64,000 bases of DNA from Pseudomonas chlororaphis. Its GTDB lineage: Bacteria; Pseudomonadota; Gammaproteobacteria; Pseudomonadales; Pseudomonadaceae. A model generated the notes under the pieces. That model did not search any database. It was given only the letters and a program-made list of their open reading frames with translations, and was not told the DNA's origin. The stretch spans positions 248,001 to 312,000 of the forward strand of contig NZ_MSCT01000009.1 in NCBI RefSeq assembly GCF_001921865.1, given 5' to 3'. A program made the translations under genes and the position numbers. This document shows positions 1 through 7,331 of the stretch, in pieces (position 1 is the stretch's first letter; each line of letters opens with the position of its first letter).

Positions 1-151
1 GGGCGAGGCCCAGGTAGTCTTCCAGTTGCTTGATCTGGCGGCTGACGGCGCCCTGGGTCACGTTCAGGCCCAGGGCCGCCTGGCTGAAACTGCGATGCCG
101 GGCGACTTCCTCGAAGACGCGCAGCATATTCAGGGCGGGCAGTTGACGCAT
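1..151 (-). CDS. LysR-family regulator, N-terminal part only
   Basis: The minus strand from 151 down to the window edge encodes about 50 residues starting MRQLPALNMLRVFEEVARH and continuing SFSQAALGLNVTQGAVSRQI. This is the winged helix-turn-helix of a LysR-type regulator of the GcvA/AmpR-like kind. The rest lies outside the window. Its target is unknown; the nearest visible gene is the porin, which runs in the same direction and lies upstream of it. Confidence 0.8.
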   Translation of the reverse strand, partial: MRQLPALNMLRVFEEVARHRSFSQAALGLNVTQGAVSRQIKQLEDYLGLA

Positions 152-377
152 GAGAGGATGACTCCGCTGCGCCGGTGTCAGCGGTCTTTGCAGGCAAAGA
201 GCCAGGGACAGGGGAGCAGATTTATTGTTGTTTTTGGATCATGAATCCGGGTCCGTCAATCTGACGCCTTGGGCCTTGGGCCTGCAAGTGTTTGCGCGGA
301 TAAAACGCGACCGCCGGCAGGGCGCCGAGCGGCTTGGGCAGGAGCGAACTGGTTCGCCGGGTGGACCGCGTTGCCTT

Positions 378-449
378 GATCGCCAGCCAGCTGGCTCCTA
401 CCGGGCAGCGGTGAGCGGCTCTTTGTAGGAGCGAGCTTGCTCGCGATGG
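378..449. repeat. REP pair (inverted)
   Basis: Two copies of the Pseudomonas REP sequence face each other: a diverged copy at about 380-401 (CGCCAGCCAGCTGGCTCCTAC) and a consensus copy at 424-449 (TGTAGGAGCGAGCTTGCTCG). They fill most of the 323-base space between the partial LysR gene and the porin. I see no other gene or site in this space. Confidence 0.85.
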
Positions 450-474
450 CGGCCCCAAGACCGCCCGAGGCAGA

Positions 475-1653
475 TCAGAAGTAATACCCGATATTCACGT
501 ACAACTGGTTTTCCCACTGGTCGCTGCCACCGGCGCCCAGGCTCTGGGTGTAGCTGCTGCCGCCGATGTAGGGGTCGTTCTTGCCGATCAGCCATTCGCT
601 GGCGATCCACAGTTTGCTCAGGGAGAACGAGCTGCCGAGGATCAGCCGCTGCGAGGTCTTGAACGCCTCGGCGGATTTGTCGAAGGCGCTGTAGTTGGCG
701 TACAGCTTGATGCCGCTGAGCTGGTCGAACAGGTATTTGCCGGCGACGTCGTAGCTCAGGTCGGCGACGTAGAGGTTGCCGCGGCTGGCGACGTTGTAGG
801 TGCCGTCGTAGCCGCCGAGGGTCACCACTTCGTCGCTGCCGGCGTTGCGCGGCGACATCTGCTGGCGCGCCGCCTGCAACTGCACGCCCCACGGGCCGTT
901 CTTGCCCAGGTAGTGCACGGCCACGGCATTGCGCCGGCCGTCGTGGTCGGTGTCCTTGTTCTCCAGGGTCGAGGTCAGGCCGGAGATCCCCACCTCGGAT
1001 TTCCACGGCCCCAGGTCCAGGGCCTTGGCCAGCCGCAGCACCACGGTGTTGCGTTCCTGGTTGTCGCTGCCGTCGGCCACGTAGCTGTCGGCCCCGGACA
1101 CCACGCTGGAGTAGGTCACGCCCTTGCTGGTGCCTTTGCCCTGCCACGCCGGGCGCAGGTAATAGCCGGCCTGCAAGTTCCAGTCGCCGTGTTGCTGGAT
1201 GTATTTGGCGCCGACCTGCTGCACGTCTTCCAGGCCGATGACGTTGCCCAGGGTTTCGTAGAAGGTGCTGCCGAAGTACGGCTGCAAGCCGAACGGCACC
1301 GTGTTCAGGCCCACCTGGACCTGGCGTTCGGGGCTGAACTTGTAGCCCAGCCAGGCGAACTTGGCGAACTGGATATCGCCGTAGTCCTGGGTGTACTGGT
1401 AGGGGTAGGAGCGTCCGTAGAAGCGGTATTGGGCTTCGCCTATCCAGGTGTCGGAGTTGTACTTGGCGCTGAGGAACACCGTGTCCAGGCCGAACTTCTG
1501 GATGTCGCGGTCCGGGTCGTAGTCCCAGCGCGCGCGAACCGCGCCGCCGAGGTCGAGGTTATCGGTGACCTGGATCGCCATGGCCGGCGCGGCGAGGGTG
1601 GACAGGGACAGCAGGCAGACGGATGGCAGGCGCAACGAAGCGATGCGGGGCAT
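475..1653 (-). CDS. outer-membrane porin, substrate unknown
   Basis: The product is 392 residues. A signal peptide of about 26 residues ends in PAMA before IQVTDN. The mature part alternates polar and apolar residues as in a beta barrel and ends in Tyr-Tyr-Phe, the C-terminal aromatic typical of proteins recognised by the BAM complex. The ATG at 1653 is chosen because the signal peptide begins there; an upstream in-frame ATG would add 22 residues. The family resembles phosphate- or carbohydrate-selective porins, but the substrate cannot be read from sequence. The leader shares a regulatory block with the aldehyde dehydrogenase operon at 3157, so this may be the outer-membrane channel for that pathway. 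Confidence 0.8.
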   Translation of the reverse strand: MPRIASLRLPSVCLLSLSTLAAPAMAIQVTDNLDLGGAVRARWDYDPDRDIQKFGLDTVFLSAKYNSDTWIGEAQYRFYGRSYPYQYTQDYGDIQFAKFAWLGYKFSPERQVQVGLNTVPFGLQPYFGSTFYETLGNVIGLEDVQQVGAKYIQQHGDWNLQAGYYLRPAWQGKGTSKGVTYSSVVSGADSYVADGSDNQERNTVVLRLAKALDLGPWKSEVGISGLTSTLENKDTDHDGRRNAVAVHYLGKNGPWGVQLQAARQQMSPRNAGSDEVVTLGGYDGTYNVASRGNLYVADLSYDVAGKYLFDQLSGIKLYANYSAFDKSAEAFKTSQRLILGSSFSLSKLWIASEWLIGKNDPYIGGSSYTQSLGAGGSDQWENQLYVNIGYYF

Positions 1654-1667
1654 GGGGCGGCTCTCGT

Positions 1668-1725
1668 TTATTGTTATGTGAGATGCCGGCAGTCTTGCCA
1701 GCGCGCGCCGGATCGACAAACGATT
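1668..1725 (-). promoter_or_regulatory. conserved promoter block of the porin gene with Hfq/Crc motif
   Basis: Reading the minus strand, three 12-mers occur: AATCGTTTGTCG (1725-1714), TGGCAAGACTGC (1700-1689) and CTCACATAACAA (1682-1671). The same three occur upstream of the aldehyde dehydrogenase at 2891-2944. The spacings are 13/13 and 6/5 bases. AACAATAA (1675-1668) fits the AANAANAA motif bound by Hfq/Crc in Pseudomonas and ends 14 bases before the start codon. The block probably holds an activator site and the promoter. No good -35 box is seen, which suggests activator dependence. Confidence 0.65.
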
Positions 1726-1847
1726 ATTTGGTCGGGCAAACCTTCCTCAAATGCAGGTTACTCGTTGAAAAAGTTGCTGTGCCTGTAGAAGCGGCGCCAG
1801 CGGCCGTGGGATGCTTGGCGCCTCGTCAGCTGTTCTCGAGTCCCGCC

Positions 1848-2780
1848 ATGAAACGCAGAATGCCCGGCCTCAATGCCCTCAAAGCCTTCGAGGTCGCCGG
1901 GAGCACCGGCAGCTTCACCCGCGCCGCCGAACTGCTCAACGTCACCCAGAGCGCGGTCAGCCGCCAGGTGCGCCAGCTCGAGGAGCAGCTGGGCGAAAGT
2001 TTGCTGGAGCGCCGCCACCATCACCTGGAACTGACCAGCGCCGGCCGGGTGCTGCTGCGGGCGTTGCACCAGTCGTTCGACAAGATCGAGCTGACGGTGC
2101 GCAGCATCCAGCAGAAGTCCCACGCCAACCGCCTGCACCTCAACGCGCCGCCGACCTTCACCCGCCGTTGGCTGATGCCGCGCCTGGGGCGCCTGCGCGA
2201 ACAGCACCCGGAGCTGGAACTGAGCATCACCACGCGCTTGCAGGACAGCCTGGCGCAAACCGGCACCCTGGACTGCGCCATCCGTTTCGGCAACGGCGAG
2301 TGGGATGGGCTGGACAGCTCGCTGCTGTTCCAGGAGCGGCATATCGCGGTCTGCGCGCCGTCGCTGTATGCCCGCGAGTCGAGCGAGCACGGCATCGACC
2401 TGAACCGCATGACCCTGCTGCATGTGCTGGCCAGCGAAGACCAGCGCTACCTGACCTGGAAACACTGGCTGGACGCGGCGCGCATCAGCGGCGTCGACAC
2501 CCAGGGCGGCTACGAATTCGACCTGCTGGACCTGGCGATCCGCGCGGCCACCGACGGCCTGGGCATCACCATCGCCGACTGGCACATGGTGGCCCGGGAA
2601 CTGGCCAGCGGGCAGTTGACCCAGGTGCTCAACGTGCACGTGGAAGGGCACCAGTCCTATTGGCTGGTGACCCGCCCGGAACAGACCCAGGCGCCGCAGT
2701 TGCAGGTGTTCGGCCAGTGGTTGCAGGAAGAGATCTGGCTGGCGCAACGCCAGTTGGAGCCGTCTACCGCGGCGATTTGA
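1848..2780 (+). CDS. LysR-family regulator
   Basis: The product is 310 residues, the usual LysR length. The N-terminal helix-turn-helix reads FTRAAELLNVTQSAVSRQV, and the C-terminal part is the substrate-binding-like effector domain. The sequence is closest in style to GcvA-type members. The ATG at 1848 gives the family-typical start MKRRMPGLNALKAF; the frame is open further upstream but without LysR-like sequence. The gene is divergent from the porin and lies directly before the aldehyde dehydrogenase operon. The two conserved promoter blocks on either side of it are its likely targets. That link is inference. Confidence 0.88.
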   Translation: MKRRMPGLNALKAFEVAGSTGSFTRAAELLNVTQSAVSRQVRQLEEQLGESLLERRHHHLELTSAGRVLLRALHQSFDKIELTVRSIQQKSHANRLHLNAPPTFTRRWLMPRLGRLREQHPELELSITTRLQDSLAQTGTLDCAIRFGNGEWDGLDSSLLFQERHIAVCAPSLYARESSEHGIDLNRMTLLHVLASEDQRYLTWKHWLDAARISGVDTQGGYEFDLLDLAIRAATDGLGITIADWHMVARELASGQLTQVLNVHVEGHQSYWLVTRPEQTQAPQLQVFGQWLQEEIWLAQRQLEPSTAAI

Positions 2781-2792
2781 GGCTTATCGCCC

Positions 2793-2818
2793 CTGTAGGC
2801 GCGAGCTCGCTCGCGATG
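2793..2818. repeat. single REP element
   Basis: A single REP copy (TGTAGGCGCGAGCTCGCTCG and following bases) lies just after the LysR stop codon. It may act as an mRNA 3-prime end structure. Confidence 0.8.
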
Positions 2819-2890
2819 CCGGCGCCGCCCGGCTAGCAGGAACCCCTACCGTGACTAACATGCGTTTTTCGCACGTTTGTCCGCGCAATT

Positions 2891-2947
2891 AATCGTTTGT
2901 CGTCCTCGCGGCGGATGGCAAGACTGCTGGCACTCACATAACAACAA
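2891..2947 (+). promoter_or_regulatory. conserved promoter block of the aldehyde dehydrogenase operon with Hfq/Crc motif
   Basis: AATCGTTTGTCG (2891-2902), TGGCAAGACTGC (2916-2927) and CTCACATAACAA (2933-2944) repeat the block upstream of the porin. AACAACAA (2940-2947) is a perfect AANAANAA motif. The 376-base space between the LysR gene and the aldehyde dehydrogenase also contains a REP element, a possible short leader frame and a strong hairpin, annotated separately. Confidence 0.65.
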
Positions 2948-2963
2948 CCTTGAGTGCCACGCC

Positions 2964-3092
2964 ATGCCATCCCTGGCCGCCGTCGATCGTTTCTGCGCAC
3001 TAATTCCGCCACCGCCAGGCCTGGGCGCTGCCCGCCGCGGGCGTTCGTCGGCGCGTTCGACCCGGTCCGCCAACGCACTCCAGACTCTTTAA
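2964..3092 (+). other. possible 42-codon leader frame
   Basis: An ATG at 2964 lies 16 bases after the AACAACAA motif. This matches the place of the porin ATG, which follows its own motif by 14 bases. The frame encodes 42 residues starting MPSLAAVDRF, rich in Arg, Ala and Ser, and stops at 3092 just before a hairpin. It has no recognisable domain. It may be a leader peptide, the remnant of a displaced gene, or chance in high-GC sequence. Confidence 0.2.
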
Positions 3093-3097
3093 CAGGG

Positions 3098-3122
3098 GCG
3101 GCCCGGATCGCCTCCGGGCCGC
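3098..3122 (+). promoter_or_regulatory. leader hairpin before the aldehyde dehydrogenase
   Basis: GCGGCCCGGA (3098-3107) and TCCGGGCCGC (3113-3122) form a perfect 10-bp stem with a 5-base loop, 34 bases before the start codon. No T-run follows on the plus strand, so it is not a classical terminator. The arms are identical to those of the true terminator at 26628. It may protect the mRNA or attenuate transcription. Confidence 0.4.
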
Positions 3123-3156
3123 TCGGCCATTCATGCAACGACGATGGGCAACTGCC

Positions 3157-4581
3157 ATGCGACTCGAGCGAAATTTTGTTAACGGGCACTTTATCGAACC
3201 GGCCAGCCCGGCCCTGATCGCGGTCCATGACCCGGCCAGCGAAGCCTTGATCGGCCAGGTCAGCGCCGCCACCGCCGAGGAGGCCATCGCCGCCGTCGAC
3301 GCCGCCGCCCAGGCGCAGAAAACCTGGGGCAAACTCACCAGCATCGAGCGCGCCGAGCACCTGCGGGCCTTCGCCGATGCCTTGGAAGCACGGGCAGAGT
3401 CGATCGGCGCGGCGTTGGCCGCCGAGTCCGGCAAGAGCCTGGGCGACGCCAGTAACGAAGCCCGTTACGCGGCGCAGATCACCCGCTACCACGCCGAGTG
3501 GGCGCGGCGTATCGAAGGCGAGATCATCCCCAGCGACAGCCCGGACGAAAACCTGTTCCTGCACCGAGAGCCGATCGGCGTGGTGGCCTGCCTGATCCCG
3601 TTCAACTACCCGGTCTACACCCTGCTGCGCAAGGTCGCCCCGGCGCTGATCGCCGGCAATACCGTGGTCGTGCGGCCGAGCAACAACACCCCGACCTCGG
3701 CCTTCGAGATTGCCCGGGCGGCGCAACAGGCCGGCCTGCCGGCGGGCGTGCTGAACATCCTGACCATGGACCACGCCACCGCCGCCAGCGTCTGCACCCA
3801 CCAGGCGGTGGGGCTGATCACCCTGACCGGCAGCGTCAACGCCGGGCGCATCGTGCTCGATTACTGCAAGGCCAATATCGCCAAGCCGTCCCTGGAACTG
3901 GGCGGCAAGACCCCGGCGATCGTCGAGGCCGATGCCGACCTGGAAAAGGCCGCCAGCGATATCGTCGCTTCCAAGACCACCCACTGCGGCCAGCTGTGCA
4001 CGGCGGTGGAGCGGGTCTATGTGCACGCCAGCGTGCACGAGCGCTTCCTGGCGCTGCTCAAGGCGAAGATCGCCGCGGTGCGCTTCGGCGACCGCGCCGG
4101 CGACGCGAGCCTGATGGGCCCGCTGGTCAACGCCGCGGCGCAGCAGAACATCCACGCCATGGTGCAGCGCGCGGTCGCCGCCGGCGCGGTCCTGGAAACC
4201 GGCGGCGTGCTGCCCGAGGGGCCGGGGCATTTCTACCCGCCGACCCTGCTCAGCGGCTGCCGCCAGGACATGGAAATCGTCCAGGAGGAAATCTTCGGCC
4301 CGGTGTTGCCGGTGCTGCAGTACCGCGACATCGACGAGGCGCTGGCCCTGGCCAACGACCATCAGTTCGGCCTGTCGTCGGTGCTCTACAGCGAGAGCTA
4401 CCGCACCGCGATGAAGGTCGCCAATGCCATCGAGGCCGGCGAGCTGTACGTCAATCGCACCCCGGCCGACCCGTACCAGGGTTATCACGCCGGCTGGAAG
4501 CGTTCGGGCCTGGGCGGCGACGACGGCAAGCACGGCATGCTCGAGTTCACCCAGACCCGATTGGTGGTGATGAAGTACTGA
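3157..4581 (+). CDS. NAD(P)-dependent aldehyde dehydrogenase
   Basis: The product is 474 residues, a normal length for the family. It oxidises an aldehyde to the acid. The general-base Glu is in LELGGK (Glu247) and the nucleophile is the Cys of GQLC (Cys281), 34 residues apart as in family members; EEIFGPVLPV lies near the C-terminus. The sequence resembles the lactaldehyde/glycolaldehyde (AldA) and succinate-semialdehyde branches. The start MRLERNFVNGHF at 3157 matches the family; an ATG 8 codons upstream is also in frame. It is the first gene of a probable operon with an MFS transporter, an enolase-superfamily enzyme and a GMC oxidoreductase, so it likely oxidises the aldehyde made by the GMC enzyme. 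Confidence 0.88.
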   Translation: MRLERNFVNGHFIEPASPALIAVHDPASEALIGQVSAATAEEAIAAVDAAAQAQKTWGKLTSIERAEHLRAFADALEARAESIGAALAAESGKSLGDASNEARYAAQITRYHAEWARRIEGEIIPSDSPDENLFLHREPIGVVACLIPFNYPVYTLLRKVAPALIAGNTVVVRPSNNTPTSAFEIARAAQQAGLPAGVLNILTMDHATAASVCTHQAVGLITLTGSVNAGRIVLDYCKANIAKPSLELGGKTPAIVEADADLEKAASDIVASKTTHCGQLCTAVERVYVHASVHERFLALLKAKIAAVRFGDRAGDASLMGPLVNAAAQQNIHAMVQRAVAAGAVLETGGVLPEGPGHFYPPTLLSGCRQDMEIVQEEIFGPVLPVLQYRDIDEALALANDHQFGLSSVLYSESYRTAMKVANAIEAGELYVNRTPADPYQGYHAGWKRSGLGGDDGKHGMLEFTQTRLVVMKY

Positions 4582-4599
4582 AAACAGCTCCAAGCTCCA

Positions 4600-4650
4600 A
4601 GCTTCAAGCGGCAAGCAAAGGCGCCTCGGTCATTCTTGCCGCTTGTAGCT
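4600..4650. repeat. inverted repeat between operon genes
   Basis: AGCTTCAAGCGGCAAG (4600-4615) pairs with CTTGCCGCTTGTAGCT (4635-4650) at 15 of 16 positions across a 19-base loop. The sequence resembles a dispersed AAGCTTCAAGC-type intergenic repeat of Pseudomonas. There is no T-run directly after it, so read-through into the MFS gene is likely. Confidence 0.6.
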
Positions 4651-4671
4651 TGCCGCTGCTCCTCCTCCTAT

Positions 4672-4679
4672 AAAAACAA
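4672..4679 (+). promoter_or_regulatory. AANAANAA motif upstream of the MFS gene
   Basis: AAAAACAA fits the Hfq/Crc target consensus and lies 43 bases before the ATG at 4723. This is farther from the start codon than in most known targets, so the support is moderate. Confidence 0.35.
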
Positions 4680-4722
4680 TTATCAGGGCGCCCGGAATAC
4701 CGGGTGGCCCGAGGTCTCGTCC

Positions 4723-6033
4723 ATGTCCAAGCACGCTGCCGCTGTCCAGGGTTCCACCTCGCTTGCCGACGGCAAGAGCGACAAGGGAAGTCGCTATTTC
4801 CAACTGATGCTGCTGGTCCTGGCGGCCGGGGCGATCTACCCGATCCTCTACCTGCGCCAGGTCTACCAGACCACCATGCTCGAGGTGTTCCAGATCAGCC
4901 ACAGCGAGCTGGGCTACCTGTATTCCATGCTCGGTACGATCTTCCTGCTCAGCTACCTGCCCAGCGGCTGGCTGGCGGACCGCATCGCGCCGCGCTTCCT
5001 GATTTTCTTCTCGCTGGTGGCCACCGGCGTCCTCGGCCTGTGGTACTCCACCGCGCCGTCCATGAGCGGCCTGATGGTCATCTTCGGTTGCTGGGGCCTG
5101 ACCACCGGCCTGACCTTCTGGGCCTCGGTGCTCAAGCGCGTGAAGATGATCGCCCATCACACTGAGCAGGGACGGTTCTTCGGCATCCTCGACGGCGGGC
5201 GCGGCCTGGTCGAGGCGCTGCTGGCGACGGTTGCGCTGGCGTTGTTCGCCTTTGCCACCGAAACCCGCGGCGAGTCCACCGCCGAAGGCTTCCGTCACGT
5301 GGTCTATCTCTACGCCTTCACCTGTATCGCCATCGGCTGCGTGCTGGTGCTGATCAAGGACCCGAAGTCGATGGAGGACACGCCGCCGGTGGAGAAGGGC
5401 AAGTTCAACCTGCTCACGGATCTGGCGACGCTGGTGAAGATTCCCGAGCTGTGGCTGGTCACCGCGATCGTGTTTTGCGGCTACCACATCTTCTGGGCCA
5501 CCTACAGCTTCTCCGACTACCTGCAAGGCAGCGGCCTGACCGCCGTCATGGCCGGCACCATCACCACCATCAAGTTGTGGATGCGCCCCATCGGCGGCAT
5601 CGGTGGCGGCTGGTTGGGGGACAAGTTCTCGAACATCTCGGTGCTGATCGTCGCGCTGTTGCTGGCAAGCCTGGCGATTGTCGGCCTGATCGTCTTCCCG
5701 GCGCTCAACAGCATGGGGCTGCTGATTGCCACGGTGATTTTCATTGGCCTGATGACCTACGCGATTCGCGGTCTGTACTGGGCGATCCTCGACACCTGCG
5801 ACATCCCGCTGCGCATCACGGGCCTGGCCATCGGCATCGTCTCGGTGGTCGGCTACATGCCGGATGCGTTTATTCCGTTGATCAACGGCTACCTCACCGA
5901 ACATTTCCCCGGGGCCCTCGGCTACAAGCTCTACTTCGGCTATATCGCCTCCATCGGTCTGATCGGCACCCTGGCCGCCGTGGTCCTGCGTGCCCGAATC
6001 AATCGCACATCCTCGAAGACAACTGGTGCCTGA
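4723..6033 (+). CDS. MFS transporter, probable sugar-acid or organic-acid uptake
   Basis: The product is 436 residues with about 12 hydrophobic segments, starting near LMLLVLAAGAIYPILYL. SGWLADRI fits the MFS cytoplasmic loop 2-3 signature, and WLGDKFS is the counterpart in the second half. The ATG at 4723 is chosen because the membrane part begins soon after it and the upstream residues look non-coding. The stop is one base before the next gene's start, so the two are co-translated. In context it probably imports the operon's substrate through the inner membrane. The substrate is unknown. Confidence 0.85.
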   Translation: MSKHAAAVQGSTSLADGKSDKGSRYFQLMLLVLAAGAIYPILYLRQVYQTTMLEVFQISHSELGYLYSMLGTIFLLSYLPSGWLADRIAPRFLIFFSLVATGVLGLWYSTAPSMSGLMVIFGCWGLTTGLTFWASVLKRVKMIAHHTEQGRFFGILDGGRGLVEALLATVALALFAFATETRGESTAEGFRHVVYLYAFTCIAIGCVLVLIKDPKSMEDTPPVEKGKFNLLTDLATLVKIPELWLVTAIVFCGYHIFWATYSFSDYLQGSGLTAVMAGTITTIKLWMRPIGGIGGGWLGDKFSNISVLIVALLLASLAIVGLIVFPALNSMGLLIATVIFIGLMTYAIRGLYWAILDTCDIPLRITGLAIGIVSVVGYMPDAFIPLINGYLTEHFPGALGYKLYFGYIASIGLIGTLAAVVLRARINRTSSKTTGA

Positions 6034-6034
6034 C

Positions 6035-7252
6035 ATGAAAATCATTGCCCTGGAAACCCATATCGTCGCCGTACCACCGCCGCATATCGGCGGCATGTAC
6101 TGGCTGTTCGTCAAGCTCAGGACCGCCTGCGGCATCGAGGGCGTCGGCGAGATCTACGCCGCCACCTTCGGCCCCAAGGCCATGCTGCCGATCATCGAGG
6201 ACGTGTTCGAGCGCTACCTGCTGGACCAGGACCCGCACCACATCGAGCGCTTCTTCCGCCAGGCCTACTCCAGCGGTTTCACCCAGCGCCCCGACCTGAC
6301 CATGATGGGCGTGGTCAGCGGCCTGGAGATGGCCTGCTGGGACATCATCGGCAAGGCGGCGAACAAGCCGGTCTACGAGTTGCTGGGGGGCAAGGTCCAC
6401 GAACGGCTGCGTTCCTACACCTACCTGTACCCGAAGGGCAGCGACGGCGAATACAACTACGACGACCCGGACCTGGCCGCCGAATGCGCGGTGGAGAACA
6501 TGAACAAGGGCTTCACCGCCCTCAAGTTCGACCCGGCCGGGCCTTACACCGCTTATTCGGGGCACCAGGTTTCCCTGGAAGTGCTGGAGCGCTGCGAAAC
6601 CTTCTGCCGCAAGATCCGCGAAGCGGTGGGCAATAAATGCGACCTGCTGTTCGGCACCCACGGGCAGATGGTGCCGTCCTCGGCCATTCGCCTGGCCAAG
6701 CGCCTGGAAAAATACGACCCGCTGTGGTTCGAGGAACCGGTGCCGCCGGGCCAGGAAGAGGCCATGGCGCAAGTGGCGGCCAAGACCAGCATTCCGATCG
6801 CCACCGGCGAGCGCCTGACCACCAAGTACGAGTTCTTCAAGCTGCTGCAGGCCGGCGGCGCGTCGATCCTGCAGATGAACGTGGCGCGCTGCGGCGGCCT
6901 GCTGGAGGCCAAGAAGATCGCCAGCATGGCCGAGGCCTACTACGCGCAGATCGCCCCGCACCTGTACAACGGGCCGATCGGCGCCGCGGCGAGCTTCCAG
7001 CTGGCCACCTGCACGCCGAATTTCTTGATCCAGGAAAGCATCGAGACCTGGGGCGGTTTCCACGCCGAAGTACTGACCAAGCCCCTGCAATGGGAGGACG
7101 GCTACATCATCCCGTCCTCCGAACCGGGCCTGGGGGTGGAGCTGAACATGGACGTGGTGCGCCGGCATTCGCCGTACACCGGCGCGCGCCTGCACCTGCA
7201 AATGGCCGCGACCCCGGCCGACGTGAAAGACACGTCGCCGGCCAAGGGCTGA
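6035..7252 (+). CDS. enolase-superfamily (mandelate racemase/muconate lactonizing type) dehydratase-like protein
   Basis: The product is 405 residues with an N-terminal capping domain and a C-terminal barrel. By spacing with mannonate/galactonate dehydratases, Glu233 (WFEEP), Glu259 (TGERL) and His309 (APHLYN) occupy two metal-ligand positions and the barrel His position. His209 in FGTHGQ matches the His of the usual Asp-x-His motif, but the Asp position is Gly207. Either Asp203 substitutes or metal binding is altered. The likely role is dehydration or epimerisation of a sugar acid formed by the neighbouring oxidoreductases. The start follows the MFS stop by one base. Confidence 0.8.
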   Translation: MKIIALETHIVAVPPPHIGGMYWLFVKLRTACGIEGVGEIYAATFGPKAMLPIIEDVFERYLLDQDPHHIERFFRQAYSSGFTQRPDLTMMGVVSGLEMACWDIIGKAANKPVYELLGGKVHERLRSYTYLYPKGSDGEYNYDDPDLAAECAVENMNKGFTALKFDPAGPYTAYSGHQVSLEVLERCETFCRKIREAVGNKCDLLFGTHGQMVPSSAIRLAKRLEKYDPLWFEEPVPPGQEEAMAQVAAKTSIPIATGERLTTKYEFFKLLQAGGASILQMNVARCGGLLEAKKIASMAEAYYAQIAPHLYNGPIGAAASFQLATCTPNFLIQESIETWGGFHAEVLTKPLQWEDGYIIPSSEPGLGVELNMDVVRRHSPYTGARLHLQMAATPADVKDTSPAKG

Positions 7253-7258
7253 TGAGTT

Positions 7259-7303
7259 CCCGCCTGGCGACAGGCGGGGCATGGGCCGCCGCGGGCGGCG
7301 GCC
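7259..7303 (+). promoter_or_regulatory. two tandem hairpins between dehydratase and GMC genes
   Basis: CCCGCCTG/CAGGCGGG (7259-7278, 4-base loop) is followed by GGCCGCCGC/GCGGCGGCC (7284-7303, 2-base loop). Both are perfect. No T-run follows. They could stabilise the upstream mRNA and set different expression of the genes on each side. Confidence 0.45.
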
Positions 7304-7331
7304 TTCAATACGACTGACGCGGTAACCCTGC

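Noticed and set aside
378..449. The repeated TGTAGGAGCGAGCTTGCTCG elements as a CRISPR array or insertion-sequence ends.
   Set aside because: Spacing is irregular, copies are inverted pairs spread over the window, no cas or transposase gene is present, and the sequence is the known Pseudomonas REP.
913..1788. Long antisense frames opposite real genes (this one opposite the porin; others opposite the aldehyde dehydrogenase, the bkd genes and polB).
   Set aside because: They have Ala/Gly/His/Arg-rich sequence without domains and mirror the third-position GC of the real genes.
2911..2944. Possible sigma-54 promoter (TGGCAAGACTGC...) in the shared block.
   Set aside because: The distance between GG and GC is wrong by one or more bases, and the -12 element is not TTGC.
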